This document shows positions 1-12,263 of a stretch of DNA of 64,000 nt, in pieces. This stretch comes from Mytilus edulis. Taxonomy: Eukaryota > Mollusca > Bivalvia > Mytilida > Mytilidae. Every line of letters begins with the position of its first letter. The first letter of the stretch is position 1. The stretch covers positions 7,615,486-7,679,485 of the forward strand of contig NC_092350.1 of assembly GCF_963676685.1 (NCBI RefSeq), written 5' to 3'. The position numbers and the translations under genes are program-made. The notes under the pieces were generated by a model. The model had not been told where the DNA came from. It saw only the letters and a program-made list of their open reading frames with translations, and ran no database searches.

Positions 1-1565
1 TTCATTTTAACATAATTGAGGAACTAGACCATAACACAGAAAATCTAAAATACAATTACTTGTACTTGTGCTATAGAGTCATTTCAAATTAAACCAATCG
101 TCCCTATCCCCCTCTTTGTGGTCTACACAACTTAAACATCTACATTTACTTCTATATGGTTTACATGTTTTCCATCATTTCCTAATCATTAATTGTTTAT
201 AAAATATAAATATGTCGAAAACATGGACTTTCACCTCAGGCAGAAATAACAGTAGTAAGATCTGGTAGAACGTTCTGGGAATTGAGTGTGTTGTGCCCTT
301 CAACACCTTACATAATTTAACATCCTGTTTTTATTCGATACAACAGCCTTTTGTAGTGAACACGCGATGAGCGTAAAAACTTATGATCTTGAGATCTTTG
401 TTGAGTTGTTTTTCACGCAAATTAACTAGACTGACATTTTATGTGTTTTTTTGATGAATACTTTGTTGTTTTGCTAGTTCTTTCATTCATGTTTTACAAT
501 TTAAATACGTGATATTTTAATTGTATACATAAACATTATCAAGTTGTAAAAAAACTAGAGTATTTGTTAAAAGCAGATGTTTTATGTTTTTCAACTTGTA
601 CTTCTACGGAAAATTTATTACTCCTATTAGGAAGTCTCGTACTTAAATTTAGGACTAGTTTTAATAAAACTCTGTGACCTTTAAATGGGTTTACAGAATA
701 GCGAATACTCGCAATAAACCAACAATTAGAGAAAAATTAGGGGAACATACAGAGCTAAAAAAAGGGGTACAAAAATATAAGCAAGGACTCTAAAAAAAAT
801 ACAAGAAAATAAAATACTGATTACAGAAGTAAACAATCTACAGAATAAAGAAATTCCCCCCCCCCCCCCAAAAAAAAAAATTAAAAAAAATTAAAATAAT
901 AATCAAACTATACAGAAATTGAAATACCTCCAACATAGACACTTTCTAATGAAGTCACAATCTAGGAAAATAGTACATGTTAAAACTCAGTTATTATTCC
1001 TTTGGGCCTTTTATTTAAGAAAAGTACAACTGATAACTTCATCCGTGTACAAAAGGATAGATACAATAATTGTTTTGTTTTTGAACTTTGAATTAAGAAA
1101 TACTTTGATACCTATGTTTTATTTGAGAATTCAAGCTACTTAGGTTTTCATACACTGGTTAAACTTTATTTTCATTTTTTGTTTTAACTTTTTTTGGTCA
1201 CACATTATGTAAAGTGTTAAGATTAGAAACCGTCCTTTCATTTAAAATTGAAAGTGTGATTATTCATAATCAATCAGAAAAGAAATAACATATGAACTGT
1301 GTGCCTTATTTGACAGATGACCAACAGTCATATACAACATATTTATTATTTAGTTTTTTGTTGTTAACTTGTAGTGTTTTTATATATATATATCTTTTAC
1401 ATTGGAATGACACGAAGATCGTAATAAAATATAATAATATCGACTATCGTTTAGATTCATTTCTAAAAGATCAGTATGGGGAAAAAATCCATCAATATCT
1501 TTTTCTTCATCAGAATATAAGATTCGTTATTTACTGTAGACATTTTTTCATTCTTCCCTCATCAT
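1..1565. other. AT-rich non-coding sequence upstream of the peroxidase exons
   Basis: No exon with convincing splice sites or protein similarity is visible here. A poly(C) run followed by poly(A) lies at about 857-880. The peroxidase gene is 5'-incomplete in the window, so this stretch is most likely one of its upstream introns. That is inferred only from position. Confidence 0.5.
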
Positions 1566-2095
1566 GTCTGGACTTGAATGTGAACACGCTTCTTATGCTG
1601 CCGTGTTTGGTATTTGGGATTTGAACACCCTTCTCTCGCCGGGTGTGGGACTTGAATGTGAACACGCTTCTTATGCTGCCGTGTTTGGTATTTGGGATTT
1701 GAACACACTTCTCTTGCCGGGTGTAGGACTTGAATGTGAACACGCTTCTAATGCTGCCGGGTGTGGGACTTGGGATTTGAACAACCTTCTCTCGCCGGGT
1801 GTGGGACTTGGGATTCGTTCACCGTGTTTGGTACTTGGGATTTGAACAACCTTCTCTCATCGGGTTAAGGAACTTGGTATTGAAACACCCTTCCCTTACC
1901 TAGTTTGTGACTTCGGATTTGAACGCCCTTTCCTCATTGGGATTGGGACTTGGGTATTGAACACCCGTACCTCATTCCCTGTCCTGGTTTGCAACTTGGG
2001 ATTTAAACGTCCTTCCCTCATTGGGTTTGGGACTTGGAATTTGAACACCTTTCCCTCATTGGGTTTGGAACTTTGGATATGAACATGATTCGCGT
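1566..2095 (+). repeat. Minisatellite, 39/78-bp units
   Basis: Three 78-bp units start at 1570, 1648 and 1726 with the motif GGACTTGAATGTGAACACGC. They then decay into about 39-40-bp half units built around 'GGGATTTGAACACCCTTC' up to about 2090. The 78-bp form is therefore a dimer of diverged 39-bp units. Because 78 and 39 are multiples of three, short open frames run through both strands; I regard these as artefacts. Confidence 0.85.
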
Positions 2096-2522
2096 CAGTA
2101 ACATTTTGGCACTTTGTCTTCTACAATTACTACGCCTTCTAGGCTGTATAAAAAAGTTTTCTTTAGTGAAGTGATTTGTCTTTCGACGTCAGCTTCATCT
2201 TAGGTTGTTACACAGATCATGATGTATGTGTGCATGTAGATGGAGTACTTTGCAGATTAGTTGTTTTGTCAGACATGTTTGTACTAAAGACGCCTTTCTT
2301 TAGAAGGATTACAAAAACGTGTAAAAAGGTGTACTTTTATGGCTTGAAATTTTGTTTTTAATTATATATCATGTATACAAAAACAATACAAATAAAAACT
2401 CTGTAAGAAATGATACCTACAGCTGATTATAGTTTTGACAAAAATGTATACAGTTAAACATTATGGTCTCCATCAGGAAACATTTTCTTTTTCATGTTGA
2501 AAATATACTAATTAAAATAAGA

Positions 2523-2700
2523 TTGAGAAAGGAAATGGGGAATGTGTCAAAGCGACAACAACCCGACCAGAGAGCAGACAACAGCCGAAGGCCACCAATG
2601 GGTCTTCAATGTAGCGAGAAACTCCCGCATCCGAAAGGCGTCCTTCAGCTGGCTCCTTAAAAAATATGTATACTAGTTCAGTGATAATGGACGTCATAGT
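2523..2700 (+). repeat. Interspersed SINE-like repeat, family 1 (short copy)
   Basis: The block starting near GGGGAATGTGTCAAAGCGAC, with 'AGAGCAGACAACAGC' and 'GGCGTCCTTCAGCTGGC', recurs at 6973-7118 and, much longer, at 63142-63610. Three dispersed copies in one window identify it as an interspersed repeat. I recall this sequence as common in mussel DNA but cannot check that here. Confidence 0.75.
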
Positions 2701-2872
2701 TTAGTTAAAGTAAAGAAATGAGGTTATTAATTTTTGATCAATGTTAAAGTGATTATTTCGTTCATATTTGATTATATTCTTCATTTAAGCTTTTAAGGTA
2801 ACGTCAAATGTTTAGGGTGTTCCATCGTGCATGAAAAGCAAAGTCTTAATAAAAGTTTGTTTCGTATTACAG

Positions 2873-5800
2873 ATGAGGGTCTAGACCAGATGGTATGTTG
2901 TAACGGTGATCAACCTGTTAACAGGTAAGATTATCTTTCCTTGAAATAATTAATCGGAATAATGACGTCCCTTGGCACCAAGATAAATTATTCAGATGCT
3001 AAGCCCCCATCATGAAAATAGCAAATTGGATCCAAGTAAAACAACTGAAAGCCGACGAATACATAAAAATATGTCATACCCTTTTAGAAAAAGGGTTCAA
3101 AAAGCTATTGTAGGGTCAAACTTGAATCCTAATCATGAAATTGTCTAGACTTGAATTTGCAGATTAAGTAATCTACACACAGTTATAAAAAGTTGGAAAC
3201 CTAACGGAAATCAGCTCTATATTTGTGTTACCTTCGCCTCTTTCAAGAACAGGAATAGTTTTATTGTACTGGGAGTACGGACAAATTCAATTGAAGTTTA
3301 AAAATGAAAGAATCGTTTTGAGATTGACAATTCAAAATCATGACACAAAAAAGAAAGTGACGACCAGACAAACAGCAGTCTACAAACATTACATAAACAC
3401 CAAAGACTTGGCATGCAACGCCATCTTCACAAAAACCATGTTGACCTTATGTTTATCAGAAGGGTTATATCCCGTATGTATCACCTGTTAACTACAATTC
3501 AATATAAATTTCATGATTATAGAATATTGAGGAAGGTAACACACTTCCCTTTAAAGGTTCAGAAGGAGATCATTAAATGTATTATGACCGGTGTTCGGAT
3601 GATTTGTAGATTGAGTGGTAAAACATTTAACTGTTTACGTTTTTGGATTTGAGCGTCACTGATGAGTCTTTTGAAAACGAAACGCGCGTCTGGCGTAAAT
3701 ACAAAATTTAATCCTGGTATCTATGATGAATTTATTTGTCGACTTATGGAGGTAGTGACGAGAGGCAGGAATATACATCAACAAGACAGCAACCAAACAA
3801 CACTGAAAGCCAAATAAAGCCATTCATATACCAATATACGGTTAAAACAAAAGACTTTAGCGTCCACACACCAATCGCCAACCAGAGTAAACAAAAATGT
3901 GGAATGAATTTTTCAAACCTTGTAAGACTATCAAAGAACTGTTATTTTATATTAAGAATCATTTTGTTTGTTTTAGACCGGAATGTTTCCCTTTCTTTAC
4001 TCCTCCTGGAGAATTCAAACATACATGTATGGAGTTTGTACGTTCAGAAGCAGCACCAACTACAGGCTGTGGACCAGGTATATATTATTAGAGATAAGTA
4101 AAAAAGAACACAATAAAATACGACATTCTTTAGAGATTGTTTAAAATTAAAAATTGTTGTATGACATTAATTAAAAACTTGATTTTCAATGTGTTTATAA
4201 TGAAGCATCAAATATAGACAAGCAAATATTTACAAAGTCTTTATATTTTGCACAATACTAAAATACTCCATCTACATACTTGCTAATAACATGACGTTTC
4301 GCACCTTTTGTAACAGCGATAGGTATAGATTACCAACTGTCATACAAGTGAGAGGTTTAGCTTATTTCAAATGCAGGTTTAATCTACATTTTAAACAAAC
4401 GAAAATGCCTGTACCAAGTCAGGATTTAGGCTGTTTGTAATAATTTTGTGAAAACCGTTTAAGTTTTACACTAATGTATTCTGAATACAAAAACTGAATA
4501 TTTATAATACGTACATTTGAGCAACAATATGGCGTAAATAACCACAAGCTCTGTTTAAACTTTTGCAAAGACGAAATACTAAAATACAATGTATTTGTAT
4601 GTATATAGGTCCTCGCCACCAGATGAATCAGAGAACGTCTTACTTAGATTTGTCACAGGTATATGGCAATAATATCAAGGCTATGAGAGAACTACGTACA
4701 TTGCATGGAGGTGAGTCGTTTTTAGAAGTCATGATACAACCAATTCTGTGTTTCAGGATTTTATATTACTGCCAGTAGACGAAATAACTTTTAGTAAATA
4801 AATCAAGTTTGCCTTTTGGTAAGTTGCAAAGCAAAAACGGCTGTCTATCTTAGATGGCGAGCTGTGGGCGTATGTTGTTTCATTGTTGGTTGTTGAACGG
4901 CTTTTATTTTGCTGTTTTTCTCTCTAATGTGTTGCTCTTAAATAACTTCTTAGTTCCTTTTCTTGGTAGCCCGTAAGCTCATTTATTATTTTGTTCGCCG
5001 TGTTTAATACCAGTTAAATGAGTTTATCAACAGCCTATGCGATTCTGCATTGCTTGGACTTTTTTGCGCGATACGATAAAACGCGGGAAAATAGAACGTA
5101 TGTTTATATTACACAAATATCAGTATAGTTTTAATTAACTTATTATTACCATGCATATTATGTGACTCTTGTGGGTGGTTCTTATTGACCGGTTATGGAG
5201 GAAATAGTAAGTTGTCAAAAGTTGATATTCAATGGACATACCTACTTACTTGACAGCTTATATCCAAAACATTAAGTGAATTATATCTAATAAATAGACT
5301 GGTTTACAGGTGAGATGCAGGAAGGTGCTGGAGGTTTGTTACCTGATGGACCACCTGACCTAGATTGTGTTGAAGGTCAAGTTTGTTTCAGAGCAGGTAA
5401 ACTTTAATCAAGTATCATTTTACACACCTGAGTCTTGATAACAACTTTTATTCAATTGAAATATCTAAAGATACATTCACTCGTTTTAAACTCACAAACT
5501 TCTTGGTTTTGGACTGGAAAAAGCCAAGTCGTTGGTACCTACGAACATTTTAAAATAGTGACCTCTACAGAATTGTGTGTGTGAGTTGTCTAATTGCTGT
5601 CACGTCCATACATATTCTATTTCATAGACAGTATCACTATTCTAGAATCTGTTGATAAGAATATCCCCTTATTTACATTTACAAGAACCAGTACGGGAAA
5701 AAGAAATCAAATGTTATATATATATAATTTAGAAACTACCCCTTTACAACGGAGCACTTGTGGACGGGGTATCCACAAATGCGTCTAACAGCATATGCAA

Positions 5801-8800
5801 TGAAATATACAGACAAGTAAATACATTCATATAACATTTTCAGACTTAAAATTGATACATTGTAAAATAAGACATCATCTTACATAAGATAATAACCATT
5901 TTGTACAATATAAAAATCTAAACTAAACTAAAACTAAACTAATAGTAACTAAAACATATTACATAAACCAATAACATTTAAAGTTTAGGTTCCAATACCA
6001 ATGCTCTCTTATAGTATATTTCACTCAGCATCTTCTATTTAACTACAGGAGACCACAGACATTCAGATGCACCAACATTAAACGTTATTCACGTTCTATT
6101 TCTGAGAGAACATAACAGGATAGCCCGAGGACTTCAAAAAATAAATCCACATTGGGGAGACGAAAAAATTTATCAGGAAACGAAAAAAATATTAGATGGA
6201 ATGTACCAACATATAATATACAACGAATATTTACCGGCCATTCTTGGAGAGGAAATAGTTACCAAATTTGGAATCAGAAGTACAGCTAGAGGATATAATA
6301 ATGTTTACGATCCAAAAGTTGATGGATCAACCAGAAATGTATTTGCTGCAGCCGTATTTAGAATAGGACATACTCAAATTGAAACATTCGTTGGATTTAT
6401 GACACCAGATTATGCACATGGAGCTCAAACACCAGTTGTGGAGGAATTTTTCAACACACGTTTAATACGCGGACATAATTCCATGTATGGTGTGGATGGA
6501 ATAGCACGATGGATGTGTACACATTTCCAGGGAGCGCCAGATAGTTTTATTACACATGCAGTCAGGGATAGACTTTTCGAGACTGAGCCCGGAAACGGAT
6601 TTGATTTACCAGCATTAAACATGCAGCGCGCCAGAGATCATGGTATTCCATCATATAATAAATGGAGAGAATTTTGTGGACTTAAACCTGCACTTCATTT
6701 TGGTGTTGCACCAATGGGTTTGATAGACCACGACCCACGATCAGCTAAAGCACTTCAATTGTCTTACAGGTAATGTTCATTATAACAAAAATATATTTAC
6801 TTTACAATTGTCTTATGTCAAACAGAATGATAAATCATTTTTTTTTTCGATTTTAATATCTGAAATATTAGTTCTTTATATTGTTCTTGTTAGATTTTGG
6901 ACGTTCGAGTTTTCCTTTTATCTGCATGCAGTAAGTGCATTTCAACAAATTAATTTGTATTTGTTTAAATTATAAATGGAAATGAGGAATGTGTCGAAGA
7001 GACAACAAACCGACCATAGAGCAGACAACAGCACAAGGCCACCAATGGGTTTTCAACACAAAAAGAATATCCTGCACATGGAGGCGGGCTTCGGTGGCCT
7101 CTTAACAATATGTATACATTAGCTTTGATATTAAACAATAATAACTACAATTATTTGTACAAGTATAATTCGAAATACAATATAAGCAGTAATGATAATG
7201 AAAAAATATATATTCATAATTATAAAGTTTTATGTATTTAAGTGCTTATTCATGAAATAATATCATATTCAAACAAGTAAAAAACTATGGAGAGAGACAA
7301 AGATTAGAGTTTTGATAAGCATCTGAATTAACCTGAGAGAAATCTCCGTATTTTGTCCATCATTATTATTTTCTATTAAGAATGTGAAAATATAGGATGT
7401 AGTGGTGTTGCATACGATGTTTAACGAACATCAAAAAAGATATGATGTCCCAGTACTCCTTATATTTTTTCACAACAAGGCCATATTCAAAAAGACTTTG
7501 AAGCCCCTCTTCAAACAGTGTTTCTATGATTTATCAAAATTAAAGATTTTGACACTCTGATTGAAAGGGGGATAGTCTTCCTTCTTTACTTATACATGTA
7601 CTTATATAAGTATGTATATTTTTTATGACAGCCATCCAAATGATATTGACATTTTCCCTGGAGCTTTATCAGAGGTACCAATGCCTGGTTCATTGTTAGG
7701 ACCTACCTTTCAATGTCTCTTCAGTCTACAGTTTTTGAATTACAAAGTTGGAGATCGGTTTTATTACGAAAATGATTTTAAACATACAGGATTTACGCCA
7801 GGTAAGCCTTAAACAGTTATTGAATGTTGAAATAATTCATACGTATAATCAAAATACGCAATGATAAAAAGTTATTAAAAAATTACTTCAAAATAAAAAA
7901 AACCCACCTACTTGAAGTTAGATGAAGTAAAAAAAAAAAGAAGACGTTTTACTGGGTTTATTTGCAAATAGAAAAATTGGAATCTCTGAAAAAAATATTA
8001 TATTATATTTGAAGAAAATCTGGTTGATATATATTCAGAAATTTGATTCACCCCAACATTATAGTTCAAAAGGAGCGAAAACCAACAACTACATTTGTCA
8101 ACTACTCAAACTAAGGTTATGGCAATATGAAGGAGTTTGATATCAACATAATTACATTGCATGCAGTCTTATCAATATACAAATTAATAGCTAATTCACA
8201 GTGAAGTAAGATATGCAGTGTAATTTTATCCCTGTTTTAATGGAGAAATATTTAAAAATATACCGCGAATGAAATAAACATCAGTCTTTGATCGTATTCT
8301 GCCTATCCTACCTTAATATCACTATACAGGAACATATGATCAAAAACCAAGGCAGGGGTATGGGTGACAGAAATAACATTATAACGAATTTGCAATACTA
8401 GTTTAATTCAAAATTTGTATTCATGATACCAGTTATAAAACAGGTAAAAATTCAAGACACAAAAAAATCAATAAAAAAAAAACCAATTCGTAAAACAAAA
8501 TGAAAAAAAGATTAGACATTGCATTTGTAGATTACATTTACTCAATTTGACATTTTCTCTTTACATTTATAGGTCAACTTAACACCATTAAACAACAAAG
8601 ACTCTCGTCGTTGTTTATGAGAAACATGCAAATGTCTCGTATGCAGCTCAATGCCTTTGTCTCGCCATTATCAGGGTAAGTATAACGTAGAGAATGTATC
8701 GTATGCAGCACAATGCTTTTGTCTCGCCATTATCTTTGGTAAATATAACGTAGAGAATGTCTCGAATGCAGCACAATGCTTTTGTCTCGCCATAATCTTT

Positions 8801-11800
8801 GGTAAATATAACGTAGAGAATGTCTCGAATGCAGCACAATGCTTTTGTCTCGCCATTATCTTTGGTAAATATAACGTAGAGAATGTCTCGAATGCAGCAC
8901 AATGCTTTTCTCTCGCCATTATCTTTGGTAAATATAACGTAGAGAATGTCTCGTATGCAGCACAATGCTTTTGTCTCGCCATTATCTTTGGTAAATATAA
9001 CGTAGAGAATGTCTCGTATGCAGCACAATGATTTTGTCTCGCCATAATCTGGGTAAGCATAACGTAGAGAATGTCTCGTATGCAGCACAATGCTTTTGTC
9101 TCGCCATTATCTGGGTAAGTATAACGTAGAGAATGTCTCGTATGCAGCAGAATGCTTTTGTCTCGCCATTATCTGGGTAAGTTTAACGTAGAGAATGTCT
9201 CGTATGCAGCAGAATGCTTTTGTCTCGCCATTATCTTTGGTAAGTATAACGTAGAGAATGTCTCGTATGCAGCACAATGCTTTTGTCTCGCCATTATCTG
9301 GGTAAGTATTACGAAGAGAATGTCGCAAATGCAGCAGAATGCTTTTGTCTCGCCATTATCTTTGGTAAGTATAACTTGGAGAATGTCTTGTATGCAGCAC
9401 AATGTTTTTGTCTCGCCATTATCTGGGTAAGTTTAACGTAGAGAATGTCTCGTATGCAGCACAATGTTTTTGTCTCGCCATTATCTTTGGTAAGTATAAC
9501 GTAGAGAATGTCTCGTATGCAGCACAATGCTTTTGTCTCGCCGTTATCTTTGGTAAGTATAACGTAGAGAATGTCTCGTATGCAGCACAATGTTTTTGTC
9601 TCGCCATTATCTGGTAAGTATAACATAGAGAATGTCTCGTATGCAGCACAATGCTTTTGTCTCGCCATTATCTGGGTACGTTTAACGTAGAGAATGTCTC
9701 ATATGCAGCACAATGCTTTTGTCTCGCCATTATCTGGGTAAGTATAACGTAGAGAATGTCTCGTATGCAGCAGAATGCTTTTGTCTCGCCATTATCTTTG
9801 GTAAGTATAACGTAAAGAATGTCTCGTATGCAGCAGAATGCTTTTGTCTCGCCATTATCTGGGCAAGTATAACGTAGAGAATGTCTCGTATGCAGCAGAA
9901 TGCTTTTGTCTCGCCATTATCTTTGGTAAGTATAACGTAGAGAATGTTTCGTATGCAGCACAATGTTTTTGTCTCGCCATTATCTGGGTAAGTTTAACGT
10001 AGAGAATGTCTCGTATGCAGCAGAATGCTTTTGTCTCGCCATTATCTGGGCAAGTATAACGTAGAGAATGTCTCGTATGCAGCAGAATGCTTTTGTCTCG
10101 CCATTATCTTTGGTAAGTATAACGTAGAGAATGTCTCGTATGCAGCACAATGCTTTTGTCTCGCCATTATCTGGGTAAGTTTAAGGTAGGGAATGTCTCG
10201 TATGCAGCAGAATGCTTTTGTCTCGCCATTATCTGGGCAAGTATAACGTAGAGAATGTCTCGTATGCAGCAGAATGCTTTTGTCACGCCATTATCTTTGG
10301 TAAGTATAACTTGGAGAATGTCTCGTATGCAGCAGAATGCTTTTGTCTCGCCATTATCTGGGCAAGTATAACGTAGAGAATGTCTCGTATGCAGCAGAAT
10401 GCTTTTGTCACGCCATTATCTTTGGTAAGTATAACTTGGAGAATGTCTCGTATGCAGCAGAATGCTTTTGTCTCGCCATTATCTGGGCAAGTATAACGTA
10501 GAGAATGTCTCGTATGCAGCAGAATGCTTTTGTCACGCCATTATCTTTGGTAAGTATAACTTGGAGAATGTTTCGTATGCAGCAGAATGCTTTTCTCTCG
10601 CCATTATCTGGGCAAGTATAACGTAGAGAATGTCTCGTATGCAGCAGAATGCTTTTGTCTCGCCATTATCTGGTTAAGTATAACGTAGAGAATGTCTCGT
10701 ATGCAGCACAATGCTTTTGTCTCGCCATTATCTTTGGTAAGTATAACATAGAGAATGTCTCGTATGCAGCACAATGCTTTTGTCTCGCCATTATCTTTGG
10801 TAAGTATAACATAGAGAATGTCTCGTATGCAGCACAAGACTTTTGTCACGCCATTATCTTTGGTAAGTATAACGTAGAGAATGTCTCGTATGGTATGGAG
10901 CACAATGCTTTTGTCTCGCCATTATCTTTGGTAAGTATAACGTAGAGAATGTCTCGTATGCAGCACAATGCTTTTCTCTCGCCATTATCTGGGCAAGTAT
11001 AACGTAGAGAATGTATCGTATGCAGCACAATGCTTTTGTCTCGCCATTATCTTTGGTAAGTATAACGTAGAGAATGTCTCGTATGCAGCACAATGACTTT
11101 GTCTCGCCATTATCAGGGTAAGTATAACGTAGAGAATGTCTCGTATGCAGCACAATGCTTTTCTCTCGCCATTATCTGCCAGGGCAAGTATAACGTAGAG
11201 AATGTATCGTATGCAGCACAATGCTTTTGTCACGCCATTATCTTTGGTAAGTATAACGTAGAGAATGTCTCGTATGCAGCAGAATGCCTTTGTCTCGCCA
11301 TTATCAGGGTAAGTATAACGTAGAGAATGTCTCGTATGCAGCAGAATGCTTTTGTCTCGCCATTATCAGGGTAAGTATAACGTAGAATTCATACGTTTGT
11401 CTAGTAGCCAGCAAGGTAACAATATCGTAACATTCATATGTATGTACGTTTAACAGAATTTACTAACCATGCAGTTTAGCAGTTTAAAAAAACACTCATT
11501 AAAGATACAAGGTTTATAATTTGATACGTCACGAGTGCCATTCGTCTACATAAGACTCATCAGTGGCGCTCGAAACAAAACAGTTTTAATGGCCAAAACC
11601 AATACAAAGACGATCAATATGATCAAAAGGGATATAACATGAAATAGCATTTTTAACCTGAGGTAGTTTGAACCTTATTTTCCAAATAATGTCTTCATTT
11701 ATCAACGATGATTATCAGGTATTTCATATGCTATCTTTCATATACTATCTTCAGACATTATATTTATACAAATTAATAGTTGTACGTGTTTTTTTTCAAT

Positions 11801-11887
11801 TTCAGACCACAACGACACGGGCACGAAATGTTTCCACCTCTCGATTTGAATTTCTGGCGGGAAATAGTTATCCATAAAAAGAAATAA
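2873..11887 (+). CDS. Animal haem peroxidase, 3' part of gene (8 exons, 5'-incomplete)
   Basis: Haem enzyme of the animal peroxidase superfamily (peroxidasin, chorion peroxidase, peroxinectin, myeloperoxidase). It oxidises substrates with H2O2 and is normally secreted. Exons, all with AG/GT borders and matching phases: 2873-2924, 3977-4077, 4609-4710, 5310-5396, 6049-6769, 7632-7801, 8573-8675, 11806-11887 (stop TAA 11885-11887), about 470 codons in total. Family hallmarks in order are the cysteine-rich VCCNG segment, RTSYLDLSQVYG, LFLREHNRIARGL, RIGHTQIETFV with the proximal haem His, and the signature MQRARDHGIPSYNKWREFCG. The distal His-Asp exon (the family's DHD motif) must lie upstream of the window. 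Introns of 0.5-0.9 kb hold only repeats (3653-3740, 4350-4436, 6973-7118); the 3.1-kb last intron holds the minisatellite. No frameshift or stop interrupts the spliced frame. Which subfamily it belongs to cannot be decided from this part. Confidence 0.93.
6049..6769 (+). CDS. Peroxidase catalytic-core exon
   Basis: This 721-bp exon encodes about 240 residues. It enters in phase 1 after CTACAG and leaves in phase 2 at TACAG|GTAATG. It carries the EHNR segment, the GHTQ proximal haem-ligand region, and the MQRARDHGIPSYN signature. This is the most diagnostic block of the gene and is fully open. Confidence 0.95.
8573..8675 (+). CDS. Penultimate peroxidase exon, 3' end shared with minisatellite unit
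   Basis: Acceptor TTATAG, donor TCAGG|GTAAGT at 8676, leaving in phase 2. It encodes the segment from GQLNTIKQQRLSSLF to MQLNAFVSPLSG. The last ~46 bases (from about 8629) are the first, coding, copy of the minisatellite that fills the following intron. If the donor at 8676 is not used, the frame meets TAA at once (GGG TAA), so only this donor keeps the last 27 codons. Confidence 0.9.
8629..11385 (+). repeat. Minisatellite of ~44 units, each copying an exon end plus its 5' splice site
   Basis: Units are 62-63 bp (mean 62.7). Each has the order CTCGTATGCAGCA - CAATGCTTTTGTC - TCGCCATTATCT, then TTG|GTAAGT, GG|GTAAGT or GG|GCAAGT, then ATAACGTAGAGAATG. The first unit is the end of coding exon 8573-8675 with its real donor at 8676. 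I count 44 donor positions from 8676 to about 11371. Units 2-6 have GTAAAT, later ones mostly GTAAGT, and a subset GCAAGT. Around 10,200-10,620 a two-unit (~125-bp) higher-order repeat alternates GCAAGT units with GTAAGT units marked by TTGGAGAATG. The 63-bp form is a multiple of three, so long meaningless open frames appear on both strands. Confidence 0.95.
11386..11805 (+). other. 3' part of last peroxidase intron
   Basis: Non-repetitive AT-rich sequence apart from an antisense copy of the 'ACTCATCAGTG...GCTCG' repeat (family 2) at about 11520-11577. It ends in a good polypyrimidine tract and acceptor (TTTTTTTTCAATTTCAG, ending 11805). Confidence 0.7.
11806..11887 (+). CDS. Last peroxidase exon
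   Basis: Completes a Gly codon with the two G's of the previous exon, then encodes PQRHGHEMFPPLDLNFWREI followed by a basic tail, and stops at 11885-11887. The phase match (2 then 1) and the C-terminal residues fit an animal peroxidase end. Confidence 0.88.
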
Positions 11888-12160
11888 TACTCACGTTAAC
11901 TCATCCTACAGCGAGAGTCCAGCTGTTGTAATATACTGTACGCTAAAATCCTTGGTTTTTAGAGGCTGATAAAATGTTAACTACATAAAGAATATGAATT
12001 TGATAAATCTGTATAAAAGAATGTATTTTATCTGTTAAGTGAAGACACAGCTGTATTGTTTCAATTAAAGTTGTATGTGCTTCATACAAATATATTTGAT
12101 ATATTAATGGAGAGGTTTATAACTAATCATTAAACGAGTTAATAAAAGCTTATTTTTGTT
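11888..12160 (+). other. Peroxidase 3' UTR with poly(A) signal
   Basis: AATAAA lies at 12141-12146, about 255 bp after the stop codon. No further open frame follows. The exact poly(A) site cannot be read from the sequence alone. Confidence 0.6.
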
Positions 12161-12214
12161 ACTGTTTTATTGACTTTCATATTAATGGATAAATGATGTT
12201 CATGATACATACAT

Positions 12215-12263
12215 GTATTTGTTGTCTCATTGGCACTCACACCACATCTTCCTATATCTATGT
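12215..12263 (-). repeat. Interspersed repeat, family 4 (short fragment)
   Basis: TTGTCTCATTGGCACTCACA and the following TATCTTCCTATATCTAT-type end recur at 44500-44551, 54648-54700, 55355-55625 and 59515-59790. The reverse complement (GATTGCCAATGAGACAACT) recurs at 12700, 26538, 30946, 32657, 55022 and 57353. Confidence 0.7.

Noticed and set aside
1531..1845. Open frames with repeated GLECEHAS / TFKSHTRREK peptides
   Set aside because: By-product of the 78-bp minisatellite; both strands are open.
8648..11323. Many open frames of 60-146 codons on both strands, with repeated peptide blocks such as ENVSYAAQCFCLAII
   Set aside because: They arise because a 63-bp unit is a multiple of three. 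The frames differ from the peroxidase frame, appear on both strands and break wherever a 62-bp unit occurs.
8629..11385. CRISPR-like array
   Set aside because: Units are contiguous, with no unique spacers, in a eukaryotic intron.
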